This document shows, piece after piece, positions 8,143-13,201 of a stretch of 13,201 nucleotides of DNA. The translations under genes were made by a program, and so were the position numbers. The stretch is from contig JANRKN010000112.1 in assembly GCA_033763435.1 (NCBI GenBank), forward strand, positions 1-13,201, given 5' to 3'. Within the stretch, counting starts at the first letter, position 1, and each line of letters starts with the position of its first letter. The notes under the pieces were generated by a model that was not told the origin of the DNA, did not search any database, and saw nothing but the letters and a program-made list of their open reading frames with translations. Source of the stretch: JANRKN01 sp033763435 (GTDB lineage Bacteria > Planctomycetota > Phycisphaerae > Phycisphaerales > UBA1924).

Positions 8143-9636
8143 TTACTTCGGCGCCTTGAGCTCGGTGATGAGCTTCTTGAGCGTGTCGCGCCGGACGCGG
8201 ATATCGCGATAGTTGAAGTTCTTGATGGCGATCGACGAGGCGATCCGCTCGGCTTCCTCGGCTGCGGAAAGGTCGCGGGCCGATTCGGCCTTGCGCTGCA
8301 GGCTGGCCATCAGGTTGTACCGCAGCTCCATCTCCGTATCGCTCGTGAGGTCCTTGCTCTCGAGCGCCTCGCGGAAGGTCTGGATCGACTCGTCGATCCA
8401 GTCGATCGCGCTGAACGACTGGCCCAGCATGTTCAGCGAGCCCGAGCGGAACTTGGGGTCCGAGCGCGACTCCTGGAACAGCGCGATCGCCTCGCCGTGG
8501 TCCTGCGCGATAAACAGACGCCGGCCCAGTTCGTACTTCACGCCCAGGTCCGTCGGGTACGCCTCAACGCGCGACTTGAACTCGGCGATCTCCAGCTTGA
8601 GCTGGCGCGCTTCCTCGTCCTTGAACGCCTGCTGCAGCGCGGCATCCGTCGGCGCCGCGTCGAGCTTCTCCTTGACCGCGCGGAGCTTGCCCCGACCCTG
8701 GCGCATGCGGATGTCGCCCGCGGCCTGGCGGAACTTGAACTGCCCAGTCTCCGTGTACGCCTTCATGTACACGTCGTGCGCCTTGTCGGCGTCGCCCGCC
8801 TCGCCGCGCTCGAGCAGCGTGCGCGTGTACTTGTCGATCGCGCCGATGTCGGTCGGACGCTTGAGATAGTCCTCTTCCGCGGCCTTCACCGCGAGCTTCT
8901 TGTCGTCCTCGGTCTTGGAGATGCGGTCCGAGGCCTCGAGCTGGCGCTGCTTGTCCGCGTCGCGGATGTTCGCCCGGAAGCCGCCCGCCTGGCCCGCCTT
9001 GTCGTACCCGCCGCGCGCCATCGTCGACGCCGCGGCGAGCGAGCGGATCTCGGCCTGAAGGTTCCCGTCGGTCGGGTCCAGCGTCATCGCCGCCTCGGCC
9101 GCGCGGAGCGCCTTTTCGGGCTCGTCGAGCTTCGAGAAGCAGTCCTTCATCTTGAGCAGCAGGTCCTTGCGGCCCTTTTTGTCGGCCTTGACGAGCTTGT
9201 ACGCGATCTCGGCCATCCACCTGCCCGGCGCCTTGAAGCCCAGCTTGGCCGACTGCTCGGACGCCCGCACCGCGAGCACCGGGTCGGTGAACTTGACCGA
9301 CCACTCGAGCAGCGCGACCAGATACTCCTCGATCGCGCCCTTGCCCTGGATGACCTTGCGGACTTCCTTGCCCGGGCCCTTCTTGCCGTCGGGCGTCTCG
9401 ATGAATCGCTGGGCGGACTGGAAGAAGCCCTCGGTCGCGGGAACGTCGTTGGGGTCCAGCGCGAGGCCGGCGAGCCACATCTGCATGGCGTATTCGAAGT
9501 TGTCGGTGTTGTGGACGGTGCGGGCCTGATCGAAGAAGCGGCGGGCCTTCTCAGAGTTGAACCCGGTGTCCGCGACGGCCGGTCCGGCCTTGGCCGCGGG
9601 CTTGTCGTCCTTCTTGCCGAAACCGAAGATCGCCAC
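8143..9636 (-). CDS. Tetratricopeptide-repeat protein
   Basis: 497 aa, GTG start at 9636 with GAGGG 7 nt upstream on the minus strand. No signal peptide or membrane segment, so cytoplasmic; the N-terminus is MAIFGFGKK followed by a Lys/Ala/Pro linker. TPR-like helix pairs are visible near residues 31-64 (A-x-x-FF ... MWLAGLALDPND), around 165-192 (LDEPEKALRAAEAAMTLDP), and in the last third (YELGRRLFIAQDHGEAIALFQES, then LNMLGQSFSAIDWIDESIQTFREAL). The middle, about 215-345, is highly charged and helical and may be coiled-coil. TPRs mediate protein-protein contacts; the partner is unknown. It is the first gene of a probable operon with kdsB, but nothing in it points to an LPS role. An in-frame open stretch on the opposite strand is a GC artefact. 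Confidence 0.85.
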   Translation of the reverse strand: MAIFGFGKKDDKPAAKAGPAVADTGFNSEKARRFFDQARTVHNTDNFEYAMQMWLAGLALDPNDVPATEGFFQSAQRFIETPDGKKGPGKEVRKVIQGKGAIEEYLVALLEWSVKFTDPVLAVRASEQSAKLGFKAPGRWMAEIAYKLVKADKKGRKDLLLKMKDCFSKLDEPEKALRAAEAAMTLDPTDGNLQAEIRSLAAASTMARGGYDKAGQAGGFRANIRDADKQRQLEASDRISKTEDDKKLAVKAAEEDYLKRPTDIGAIDKYTRTLLERGEAGDADKAHDVYMKAYTETGQFKFRQAAGDIRMRQGRGKLRAVKEKLDAAPTDAALQQAFKDEEARQLKLEIAEFKSRVEAYPTDLGVKYELGRRLFIAQDHGEAIALFQESRSDPKFRSGSLNMLGQSFSAIDWIDESIQTFREALESKDLTSDTEMELRYNLMASLQRKAESARDLSAAEEAERIASSIAIKNFNYRDIRVRRDTLKKLITELKAPK

Positions 9637-9658
9637 GCGTAAGCCCTCGCTCTCTGGT

Positions 9659-9726
9659 GCGCTCTGAGCGCCTGTCGCACGCCGGACAGGACCCGTCCGT
9701 GTGGCCGGCCCAGCCTGTGCTCAGAG
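9659..9726. repeat. Palindrome and spaced inverted repeat in the TPR/def divergent region
   Basis: GCGCTC-T-GAGCGC (9659-9671) is a perfect 13-nt palindrome. CTCTGAGC inside it (9662-9669) is repeated inverted as GCTCAGAG at 9719-9726. Both lie in what would be the 5' leader of the TPR gene, between its start and a candidate minus-strand -10 (TAAACT, 9740-9735). Could be an operator or a leader structure; chance is not excluded in GC-rich DNA. Confidence 0.3.
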
Positions 9727-9860
9727 TGATCGGCAGTTTAGGTCTCTCCCGCCCACCGGGCGTCGCCGGAACGGGTTCCGCGGGCGGTTTCCGGTCGGGC
9801 GAAGAATTCGGACCGGGCCCTGGGCTCGGTGGGAGGGCGGGGGCCGGTGCGGCCGCGCGT

Positions 9861-9874
9861 GGTACGATCCGCCG
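9861..9874 (+). promoter_or_regulatory. Candidate leaderless promoter of def (GGTACGAT)
   Basis: GGTACGAT has its putative -10 box TACGAT at 9863-9868, only 6 nt before the ATG of def. Transcription would start at or next to the ATG, giving a leaderless mRNA. In agreement, no Shine-Dalgarno sequence is found in the bases before the ATG. No good -35 is visible in the G-rich upstream stretch. Confidence 0.4.
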
Positions 9875-10441
9875 ATGAGCGTGCAGGCCGGGCCAATCGA
9901 TGTCGCGAAGCTGAGGATCGTCTCGCACCCCGCAGAGGTTCTGCGCCGCAAGGCCGACCCGATCGCGGAGGTGAACGACACGGTCCGCGCGGTCGCGGAG
10001 CGGATGATCGAGCTGATGGACGACGCAGAGGGGATCGGGCTGGCCGCGCCGCAGATCGGGCTCTCGTGGCGGATGTTCGTGGTCGATGTGCCGGAGGACG
10101 ACGATCGCTCAGCGGACGGGCCCGTTCCCAGCGCGACCAAGGACGTGGTGGTGTACATCAACCCGGTGATCGTGAACCCGCTGCCGCCGCTCGAGCCGTA
10201 CGAGGAAGGGTGCCTCAGCCTGCCGGGCATCCGGGGCGACGTGATCCGCCCCGCCACCGTGACGATCAAGGCGATCGGGCTCGATGGCAAGCCGTTTGAG
10301 CAGACGGCGACGGGCCTGCTCGCGCGCTGCTGGCAGCACGAGTACGACCATCTCGACGGCGTGCTGATCATCGATCGCATGACGCAGATGTCGCGGATCA
10401 AGAACCGGGCCGCGGTCCGCTCGCTCGAACGGGGCGAGTGA
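9875..10441 (+). CDS. def: Peptide deformylase
   Basis: Removes the N-formyl group from nascent proteins at the ribosome exit; metal-dependent (Fe/Zn). 188 aa. All three signature motifs are present: GIGLAAPQ at 53-60, EGCLS at 111-115 with metal ligand Cys113, and HEYDH at 155-159 with ligands His155 and His159 and catalytic Glu156. Between motifs 1 and 2 there is a slightly longer acidic loop (EDDDRSADGP) than in the E. coli enzyme. ATG 9875 was chosen because the candidate -10 box ends 6 nt upstream and because the protein then starts shortly before the conserved KLRIVSHP. The stop TGA (10439-10441) directly abuts the fmt ATG, so the pair is co-translated. Longer upstream in-frame starts would extend across the promoter. 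Confidence 0.97.
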   Translation: MSVQAGPIDVAKLRIVSHPAEVLRRKADPIAEVNDTVRAVAERMIELMDDAEGIGLAAPQIGLSWRMFVVDVPEDDDRSADGPVPSATKDVVVYINPVIVNPLPPLEPYEEGCLSLPGIRGDVIRPATVTIKAIGLDGKPFEQTATGLLARCWQHEYDHLDGVLIIDRMTQMSRIKNRAAVRSLERGE

Positions 10442-11428
10442 ATGGACGTGGTGTTCTTCGGCTCCGGCGAGTTTGGGCTGCCGACGCTTGAGGCGCTGGC
10501 GAAGCAGCATCGCCTTGCGGGGATTGTGAGTCAGCCGGATCGGCCCGCGGGGCGAGGCGGCAAGCTGACGCCGACGCCGGTGAGCGCGTGGGCAATCGAG
10601 CATGCGCCGAGTGTGCCGCTGATCAGGCCTGAGGATGTGAACGAGCCGGGCGTGCGCGAGCGAGTGAGGGCGCTCGCCGATCCGAAGGCGCCCTGGGTGG
10701 TCATCGCGTTCGGGCAGAAGCTTTCGCCCGAGCTGCTGGCGGATCGGTTCGCGATCAATCTGCATGGGTCGCTGCTGCCGCGGTGGCGCGGCGCGGGCCC
10801 GATCCAGGCGGCGATGCTCGCGGGGGATTCGCACACGGGCAACTCGGTGATCACGCTGGCGCAGCGGATGGACGCGGGGCTGGTGCTGGGCACGACGACG
10901 CTGGAGATTGCGCCGACGGCGACGAGCGTCGAGCTGCACGACGCGCTCGCGGCGCAGGGGCCGGGCGTGGTGCTGAGCGTGCTGGCCGGGCATGAGCAGA
11001 GCGCGCTGAGGCCGCTCGCTCAGGATGAATCGCTCGTGACCAAGGCGCGGAAGCTGCGGAAAGAGGACCGCGCGCTGGATTGGGGTTTGAAGGCGGAAGA
11101 AATCCGTCGGCGGATCAACGCCCTGAGCCCCTGGCCAGGGGTGACGGTGACATTCCGGGGCCAGCCGCTGAAGCTGCTCCGCGCGAACACGGACGAGGGC
11201 AGTTCCGAACAACGGGGCAAGGCGCCGGGGACGATCGTGGACGCCGCGGGGCTTGTTGCGACCGGGGGCGGGCTCGTGCGGCTGCTGGACGTTCAGCCGG
11301 CGGGCAAGCGCGCGATGGCGTGGGACGAGTTTGCTCGCGGTGCGCGGGTCACGGCCGGCGAAGTGCTCGTCGGCGGGGCGGCGGGCGCTGGGCTCGCGGA
11401 TAGTCAGGCCGGGGAAAAACAGGCGTGA
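10442..11428 (+). CDS. fmt: Methionyl-tRNA formyltransferase
   Basis: Formylates Met-tRNAfMet with 10-formyl-tetrahydrofolate for initiation. 328 aa, normal length. N-terminal formyltransferase domain begins VVFFGSGEFGLPTLEAL. The catalytic Asn106, His108 (NLHGSLLPRWRGAGPIQ) and Asp144 (QRMDAG) fall at exactly the E. coli residue numbers. The motif SQPDRPAGRG is the family's loop near residues 35-44. The C-terminal OB-like tRNA-binding domain runs from about 205 (INALSPWPGV) to near 310, ending in an Ala/Gly-rich tail. ATG follows the def stop with no gap; its own stop overlaps the next gene's start as GTGA (11425-11428). Codons are strikingly G-ending (GCG, GTG, CTG, CCG) compared with the hut genes. 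Confidence 0.97.
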   Translation: MDVVFFGSGEFGLPTLEALAKQHRLAGIVSQPDRPAGRGGKLTPTPVSAWAIEHAPSVPLIRPEDVNEPGVRERVRALADPKAPWVVIAFGQKLSPELLADRFAINLHGSLLPRWRGAGPIQAAMLAGDSHTGNSVITLAQRMDAGLVLGTTTLEIAPTATSVELHDALAAQGPGVVLSVLAGHEQSALRPLAQDESLVTKARKLRKEDRALDWGLKAEEIRRRINALSPWPGVTVTFRGQPLKLLRANTDEGSSEQRGKAPGTIVDAAGLVATGGGLVRLLDVQPAGKRAMAWDEFARGARVTAGEVLVGGAAGAGLADSQAGEKQA

Positions 11429-12015
11429 GCCAGGTGCTGTTCGGATTCCTGAAGCTCGGCGACCGCTGGCTCAAGCGCTGGCAGAAGGTGTCCGAGCCGA
11501 CCGAGGCGCCCACAAGCCCCCCACTCTCGAAGCCGCCGACGCGCGAGCGCGCGAAGCCCAAGGGCAAGGCACCAACCAAGCGCAAGGCCGGCGCGGGCGT
11601 GAAGCAATCGCGGCGCGATCGGTACGACGAGGTCGCGCTCGAGATGCTCGCGCGGCACGGCGTGAAGGTCAAGCGCTGGCGCACGAGCATGTCGGGCATC
11701 GCGTGGCAGATGAAGCTCGAGGGCGGCGAAGTGCTGAAGCTGATCGAGAGCCCCAAGCCGCGCACGCCGCTGAGCATGTCGATCTTTCTGCACGAGGTGG
11801 GCCACCACGCGATCGGGTTTGACGTGTACAAGCCGCGGTGCCTCGAGGAGTATCACGCGTGGAAGTTTGCGCTCGAGCGCATGGCGGAGTTTGAGCTGGA
11901 GATCGATGAGCGCGTGCGGACGCGGGTGCGCGATTCGCTGCGGTACGCGGTAGCAAAGGCACGGCGGCGCGGAATCCGGCGGTTGCCGGAGGAACTGCGC
12001 GAGTTCGCGGCGTAA
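11425..12015 (+). CDS. Putative HExxH zinc metallopeptidase-like small protein
   Basis: 196 aa, GTG start at 11425 overlapping the fmt stop by GTGA, so it is the third gene of a def-fmt operon. Residues 35-65 are very basic and Pro/Lys-rich. The only catalytic-looking motif is LHEVGHH, with His123-Glu124-x-x-His127, fourteen residues before Glu141-Glu142 in CLEEYHAWKFALERM. That spacing (HExxH then E-E-x-x-A-x-x-x-A) is the arrangement seen in compact gluzincin-like peptidases such as the ImmA-type group. I do not recognise a named family, and there is no signal peptide or membrane segment, so it is probably cytoplasmic. The C-terminus is a charged Arg/Glu helix. Function is unknown; linkage to def-fmt is suggestive only. 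A tRNA-like gene on the other strand begins 1 bp after the stop. Confidence 0.7.
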   Translation: MSQVLFGFLKLGDRWLKRWQKVSEPTEAPTSPPLSKPPTRERAKPKGKAPTKRKAGAGVKQSRRDRYDEVALEMLARHGVKVKRWRTSMSGIAWQMKLEGGEVLKLIESPKPRTPLSMSIFLHEVGHHAIGFDVYKPRCLEEYHAWKFALERMAEFELEIDERVRTRVRDSLRYAVAKARRRGIRRLPEELREFAA

Positions 12016-12016
12016 G

Positions 12017-12090
12017 CGCCCCGGGGCGGATTCGAACCGCCGACCTGCGATTTAGACGACCGCGGCTATATCCAACTGAGCTACCGGGAA
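12017..12090 (-). tRNA. tRNA-Arg(UCU)-like gene, degenerate, possibly a pseudogene
   Basis: Read on the minus strand this 74-nt sequence folds as a cloverleaf: D arm from GCTCAGTTGGATA, anticodon stem GCGGT/ATCGC, anticodon TCT, variable loop AGGTC, and a perfect T arm GGCGG-TTCGAAT-CCGCC. Several conserved features are broken. The base before the anticodon is G instead of the near-universal U33 (loop CGTCTAA). The D stem has a C13-U22 mismatch. The acceptor has U1-C72 and U2-G71 in place of two Watson-Crick pairs. The anticodon stem has a G30-U40 wobble. CCA is not encoded. The T half and the D loop are intact. Either a tRNA-Arg pseudogene or a diverged tRNA reading AGA/AGG. Transcription would be convergent with the metallopeptidase gene. 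Confidence 0.75.
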
Positions 12091-12213
12091 TTGGGCGGCA
12101 CATGGGCGGGGCCGCGCAGAACGCGGCCGCCTCTTGGTGTGAGGATAGCTTGCCCGGTGGTGACCGGGTGTGTGGGGCGATGGAGCCGATCCGCGGAGGG
12201 CGTGAGGTTGGCG

Positions 12214-12240
12214 CCGGGGCTTTCGGGAAGAAAGCCTCGG
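12214..12240. other. Strong 11-bp hairpin without T-tail
   Basis: CCGGGGCTTTC (12214-12224) pairs with GAAAGCCTCGG (12230-12240) over a GGGAA loop: ten Watson-Crick pairs and one G-U. No T-run follows on either strand, so it is not a standard intrinsic terminator. It could be part of an untranslated structured RNA. Confidence 0.5.
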
Positions 12241-12457
12241 TCCTTGGTGGCACGTGGTCCGCCGCGCCCAGTGGTCCGGTGCCGAGCTTGAGCCATCGCT
12301 GGCCGCCCTCGGCATCGGGCTGGGGAGTGGGCACGTCCGCAGGGTCCTGAAGCGCGCGATCGTCGGCCAACCTGTCGGACTCACTCAGGGCGAATCCGAG
12401 TTCCCAAGGCGACGGCCGCGGTCCAGGAATACGAACATGACCGCTCTATAAAGGTAC

Positions 12458-12590
12458 GCGGAACAACTGTGGTGCGCACAAACGTGAGCGCCGGGGCATG
12501 GGGCGATTTTGGGCCCTTGTGCGGCAGGGACTTACGCGTCGCGATTTTTCCGGATTTGGTCTGAGGCGGAACAACGGTTGTGCGCGCAGA
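12458..12590 (+). repeat. Diverged 25-bp direct repeat pair
   Basis: Copies at 12458-12482 and 12566-12590 share 21 of 25 bases, both beginning GCGGAACAAC and containing GTGCGC. They are 108 bp apart in the gene-free interval. Confidence 0.55.
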
Positions 12591-12609
12591 GGCGGGAACG
12601 GGGACAGTG

Positions 12610-12633
12610 GGCCGAGTGGCCGAGTGGCCGAGT
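12610..12633 (+). repeat. Tandem repeat, GGCCGAGT x3
   Basis: Three exact consecutive copies of the 8-mer GGCCGAGT, preceded and followed by partial copies (GTG before, GGC after). Eight is not a multiple of three, which fits non-coding DNA. Confidence 0.9.
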
Positions 12634-12682
12634 GGCGCAGAGACCCGGTGAGGAAGTGCGGAGGCGGGACGGGCGCAGTGCC

Positions 12683-12751
12683 GCGCTCGGCCCGAGGCGC
12701 ACGATCTCGCCGCCGGGGCGGCTTCGATCATGCGACTCGGGGCACCCAACC
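12683..12751 (+). repeat. 69-bp palindromic repeat element, copy 1
   Basis: Identical over 69 bp to 12780-12848, with similarity continuing about 13 bp further with three mismatches. Inside it, 12691-12741 forms an interrupted hairpin: CCCGAG/CTCGGG, a G-A mismatch, CGCA/TGCG, a C-A mismatch, GATC/GATC, a small internal loop, then GCCGC/GCGGC closing on CGGG, about 19 pairs in all. Confidence 0.9.
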
Positions 12752-12779
12752 GAGGTCACCCGCCAGTACGGGACACGCG

Positions 12780-12848
12780 GCGCTCGGCCCGAGGCGCACG
12801 ATCTCGCCGCCGGGGCGGCTTCGATCATGCGACTCGGGGCACCCAACC
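12780..12848 (+). repeat. 69-bp palindromic repeat element, copy 2
   Basis: Exact second copy of the element at 12683, in the same orientation and 97 bp downstream; the hairpin is at 12788-12838. The two copies flank a short spacer (12765-12779) of unrelated sequence. Copy 2 runs straight into a 21-bp tandem repeat that shares its last bases. Confidence 0.9.
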
Positions 12849-12882
12849 AAGGCCACCCGTCACCCAACCAAGGCCAGCCGGC
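12841..12882 (+). repeat. 21-bp tandem repeat, two units
   Basis: Two 21-bp units, each beginning ACCCAACCAAGGCCA, differ at two positions near their ends (12841-12861 and 12862-12882). The 21-bp spacing seems to persist: CACTTGGC recurs at 12882 and 12903, leading up to the promoter of the last gene. Confidence 0.85.
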
Positions 12883-12905
12883 ACTTGGCACGCAGCTCGG
12901 GTCAC

Positions 12906-12938
12906 TTGGCGGGCCGGTGGGTTGTGGTAGGCTGCGGC
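12906..12938 (+). promoter_or_regulatory. Candidate leaderless promoter (TTGGCG-16-TAGGCT)
   Basis: TTGGCG (12906-12911) and TAGGCT (12928-12933) are spaced by 16 bp, with GG just before the -10 box as in the other GGTA-type promoters in the window. The box ends 5 nt before the ATG at 12939, and no Shine-Dalgarno sequence is visible, suggesting a leaderless transcript. Confidence 0.45.
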
Positions 12939-13201
12939 ATGCGTACTGAGCGGAAGCTGTCTTGGATGGCGATGTCGATCGTGGCGGCGTGGTTTGCGGG
13001 CGTGGCGTGTGGGGCGCCGCCGGTCGGTGAGTTTGTGCGTGATGTGTCGCGTGTTGCGGGGCCGGGGAGCCCGGGGACGCTGGTGGCGTTCACGCCCGCG
13101 GCGGTGCCGGTGGTATTGGGGCAGGTGGAGAATGGTGCGGCGTTCGCGCCGGTGATTGTCGCGGCGGAGTGGGAACGCGGGCGGGTCGTCGCGTTTGCGC
13201 A
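12939..13201 (+). CDS. Exported protein, N-terminal fragment (3' partial)
   Basis: ATG 12939, open to the right edge; 87 complete codons are visible. The N-terminus has a basic n-region (MRTERK), a hydrophobic core (MAMSIVAAWFAGVA) and then CGAPP, so a signal peptide with cleavage near CGA is likely; the Cys in GVAC is a poor lipobox match but a lipoprotein cannot be excluded. The mature part includes VAFTPAAVPVVLGQ and a region ending WERGRVVAFA. The pattern of a putative value followed by G-R-V-V-A-F resembles the N-terminal domain that precedes M60/TCAF-type peptidase domains, but too little is visible to assign a family. Codons are strongly G-ending. The start is placed by the signal peptide and the adjacent promoter. 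Confidence 0.75.
   Translation, partial: MRTERKLSWMAMSIVAAWFAGVACGAPPVGEFVRDVSRVAGPGSPGTLVAFTPAAVPVVLGQVENGAAFAPVIVAAEWERGRVVAFA

Larger units (their letters stand above)
12091..12938. other. Gene-poor, repeat-rich intergenic region
   Basis: About 850 bp without a convincing coding sequence on either strand. Open frames exist but have no ribosome-binding sites, no recognisable protein features, and are low-complexity or built from the repeats. The two long repeat copies are 97 bp apart, which is not a multiple of three, so they would be read in different frames. What it does hold are a 7-bp stem at 12110-12128 (GGCCGCG/CGCGGCC), a strong hairpin, several repeat families, AT-richer patches near 12445-12452 and 12544-12549, and a promoter at its right end; these are listed separately. 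Confidence 0.7.

Noticed and set aside
7993..9642. 549-codon open frame on the plus strand opposite the TPR gene
   Set aside because: Leu/Arg/Asp-rich low-complexity product mirroring the TPR codons; no ribosome site; the TPR gene has clear repeats and a good start.
12102..12350. 82-codon plus-strand frame in the intergenic region
   Set aside because: No Shine-Dalgarno site, no hydrophobic or domain pattern, Gly/Ser/Pro-rich as expected from composition; runs through the strong hairpin.
12683..12882. CRISPR array
   Set aside because: Two 69-bp copies and a different 21-bp tandem do not form regularly spaced repeats with unique spacers; no cas gene nearby.
12017..12938. Integrated element with the tRNA as attachment site
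   Set aside because: No integrase, transposase or second copy of the tRNA 3' end is seen; kept only as a remark on the tRNA.
12509..12949. 146-codon frame through the repeat region
   Set aside because: Made largely of the tandem and 69-bp repeats, which are read in different frames in the two copies, and it overlaps the promoter and start of the last gene.

Overview
The window is high-GC bacterial DNA from a Gram-negative-type chromosome. Evidence for an outer membrane is a CMP-Kdo synthetase gene. The composition, the GTG/TTG starts, the large TPR protein and the GGTA-type promoter motif with apparently leaderless starts would fit a planctomycete-like (Phycisphaerae-type) lineage. That placement is inference; no rRNA or other phylogenetic marker is present.

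Layout from left to right. (1) The 3' part of a large polytopic membrane protein of the DUF2339 type, open at the left edge. (2) After a 93-bp gap, a degenerate PP-loop (QueC/ExsB-like) protein translationally coupled by an ATGA overlap to a GNAT acetyltransferase. (3) A 234-bp intergenic region with promoter-like sequence, then a compact histidine-degradation pair, hutH and hutU, which turns histidine into urocanate and then imidazolonepropionate. No hutI, hutF/G or hutC is in the window. (4) On the minus strand and convergent with hutU, a probable operon of a cytoplasmic TPR-repeat protein followed by kdsB. (5) A 238-bp divergent intergenic region, then a tight plus-strand operon of def (peptide deformylase), fmt (Met-tRNA formyltransferase) and a small putative HExxH zinc metallopeptidase, joined by TGAATG and GTGA junctions. 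(6) On the minus strand, 1 bp beyond that operon, a tRNA-Arg(UCU)-like gene with several lesions, including loss of the near-universal U33. (7) About 850 bp with no convincing gene but rich in repeats: a strong hairpin, an 8-bp triplet tandem, a diverged 25-bp pair, two 69-bp copies of an interrupted palindrome, and a 21-bp tandem. (8) The first 263 bases of a gene for an exported protein, cut by the right edge.

No mobile element, CRISPR array or recognisable defence system is visible. The points most worth a second look are the damaged tRNA-Arg, the paired palindromic repeat element beside it, the PP-loop protein lacking catalytic signatures, the metallopeptidase coupled to def-fmt, the leaderless-type promoters, and a shift in strand composition near 9.6-9.9 kb (plus-strand genes go from C-rich to G-rich wobble positions).
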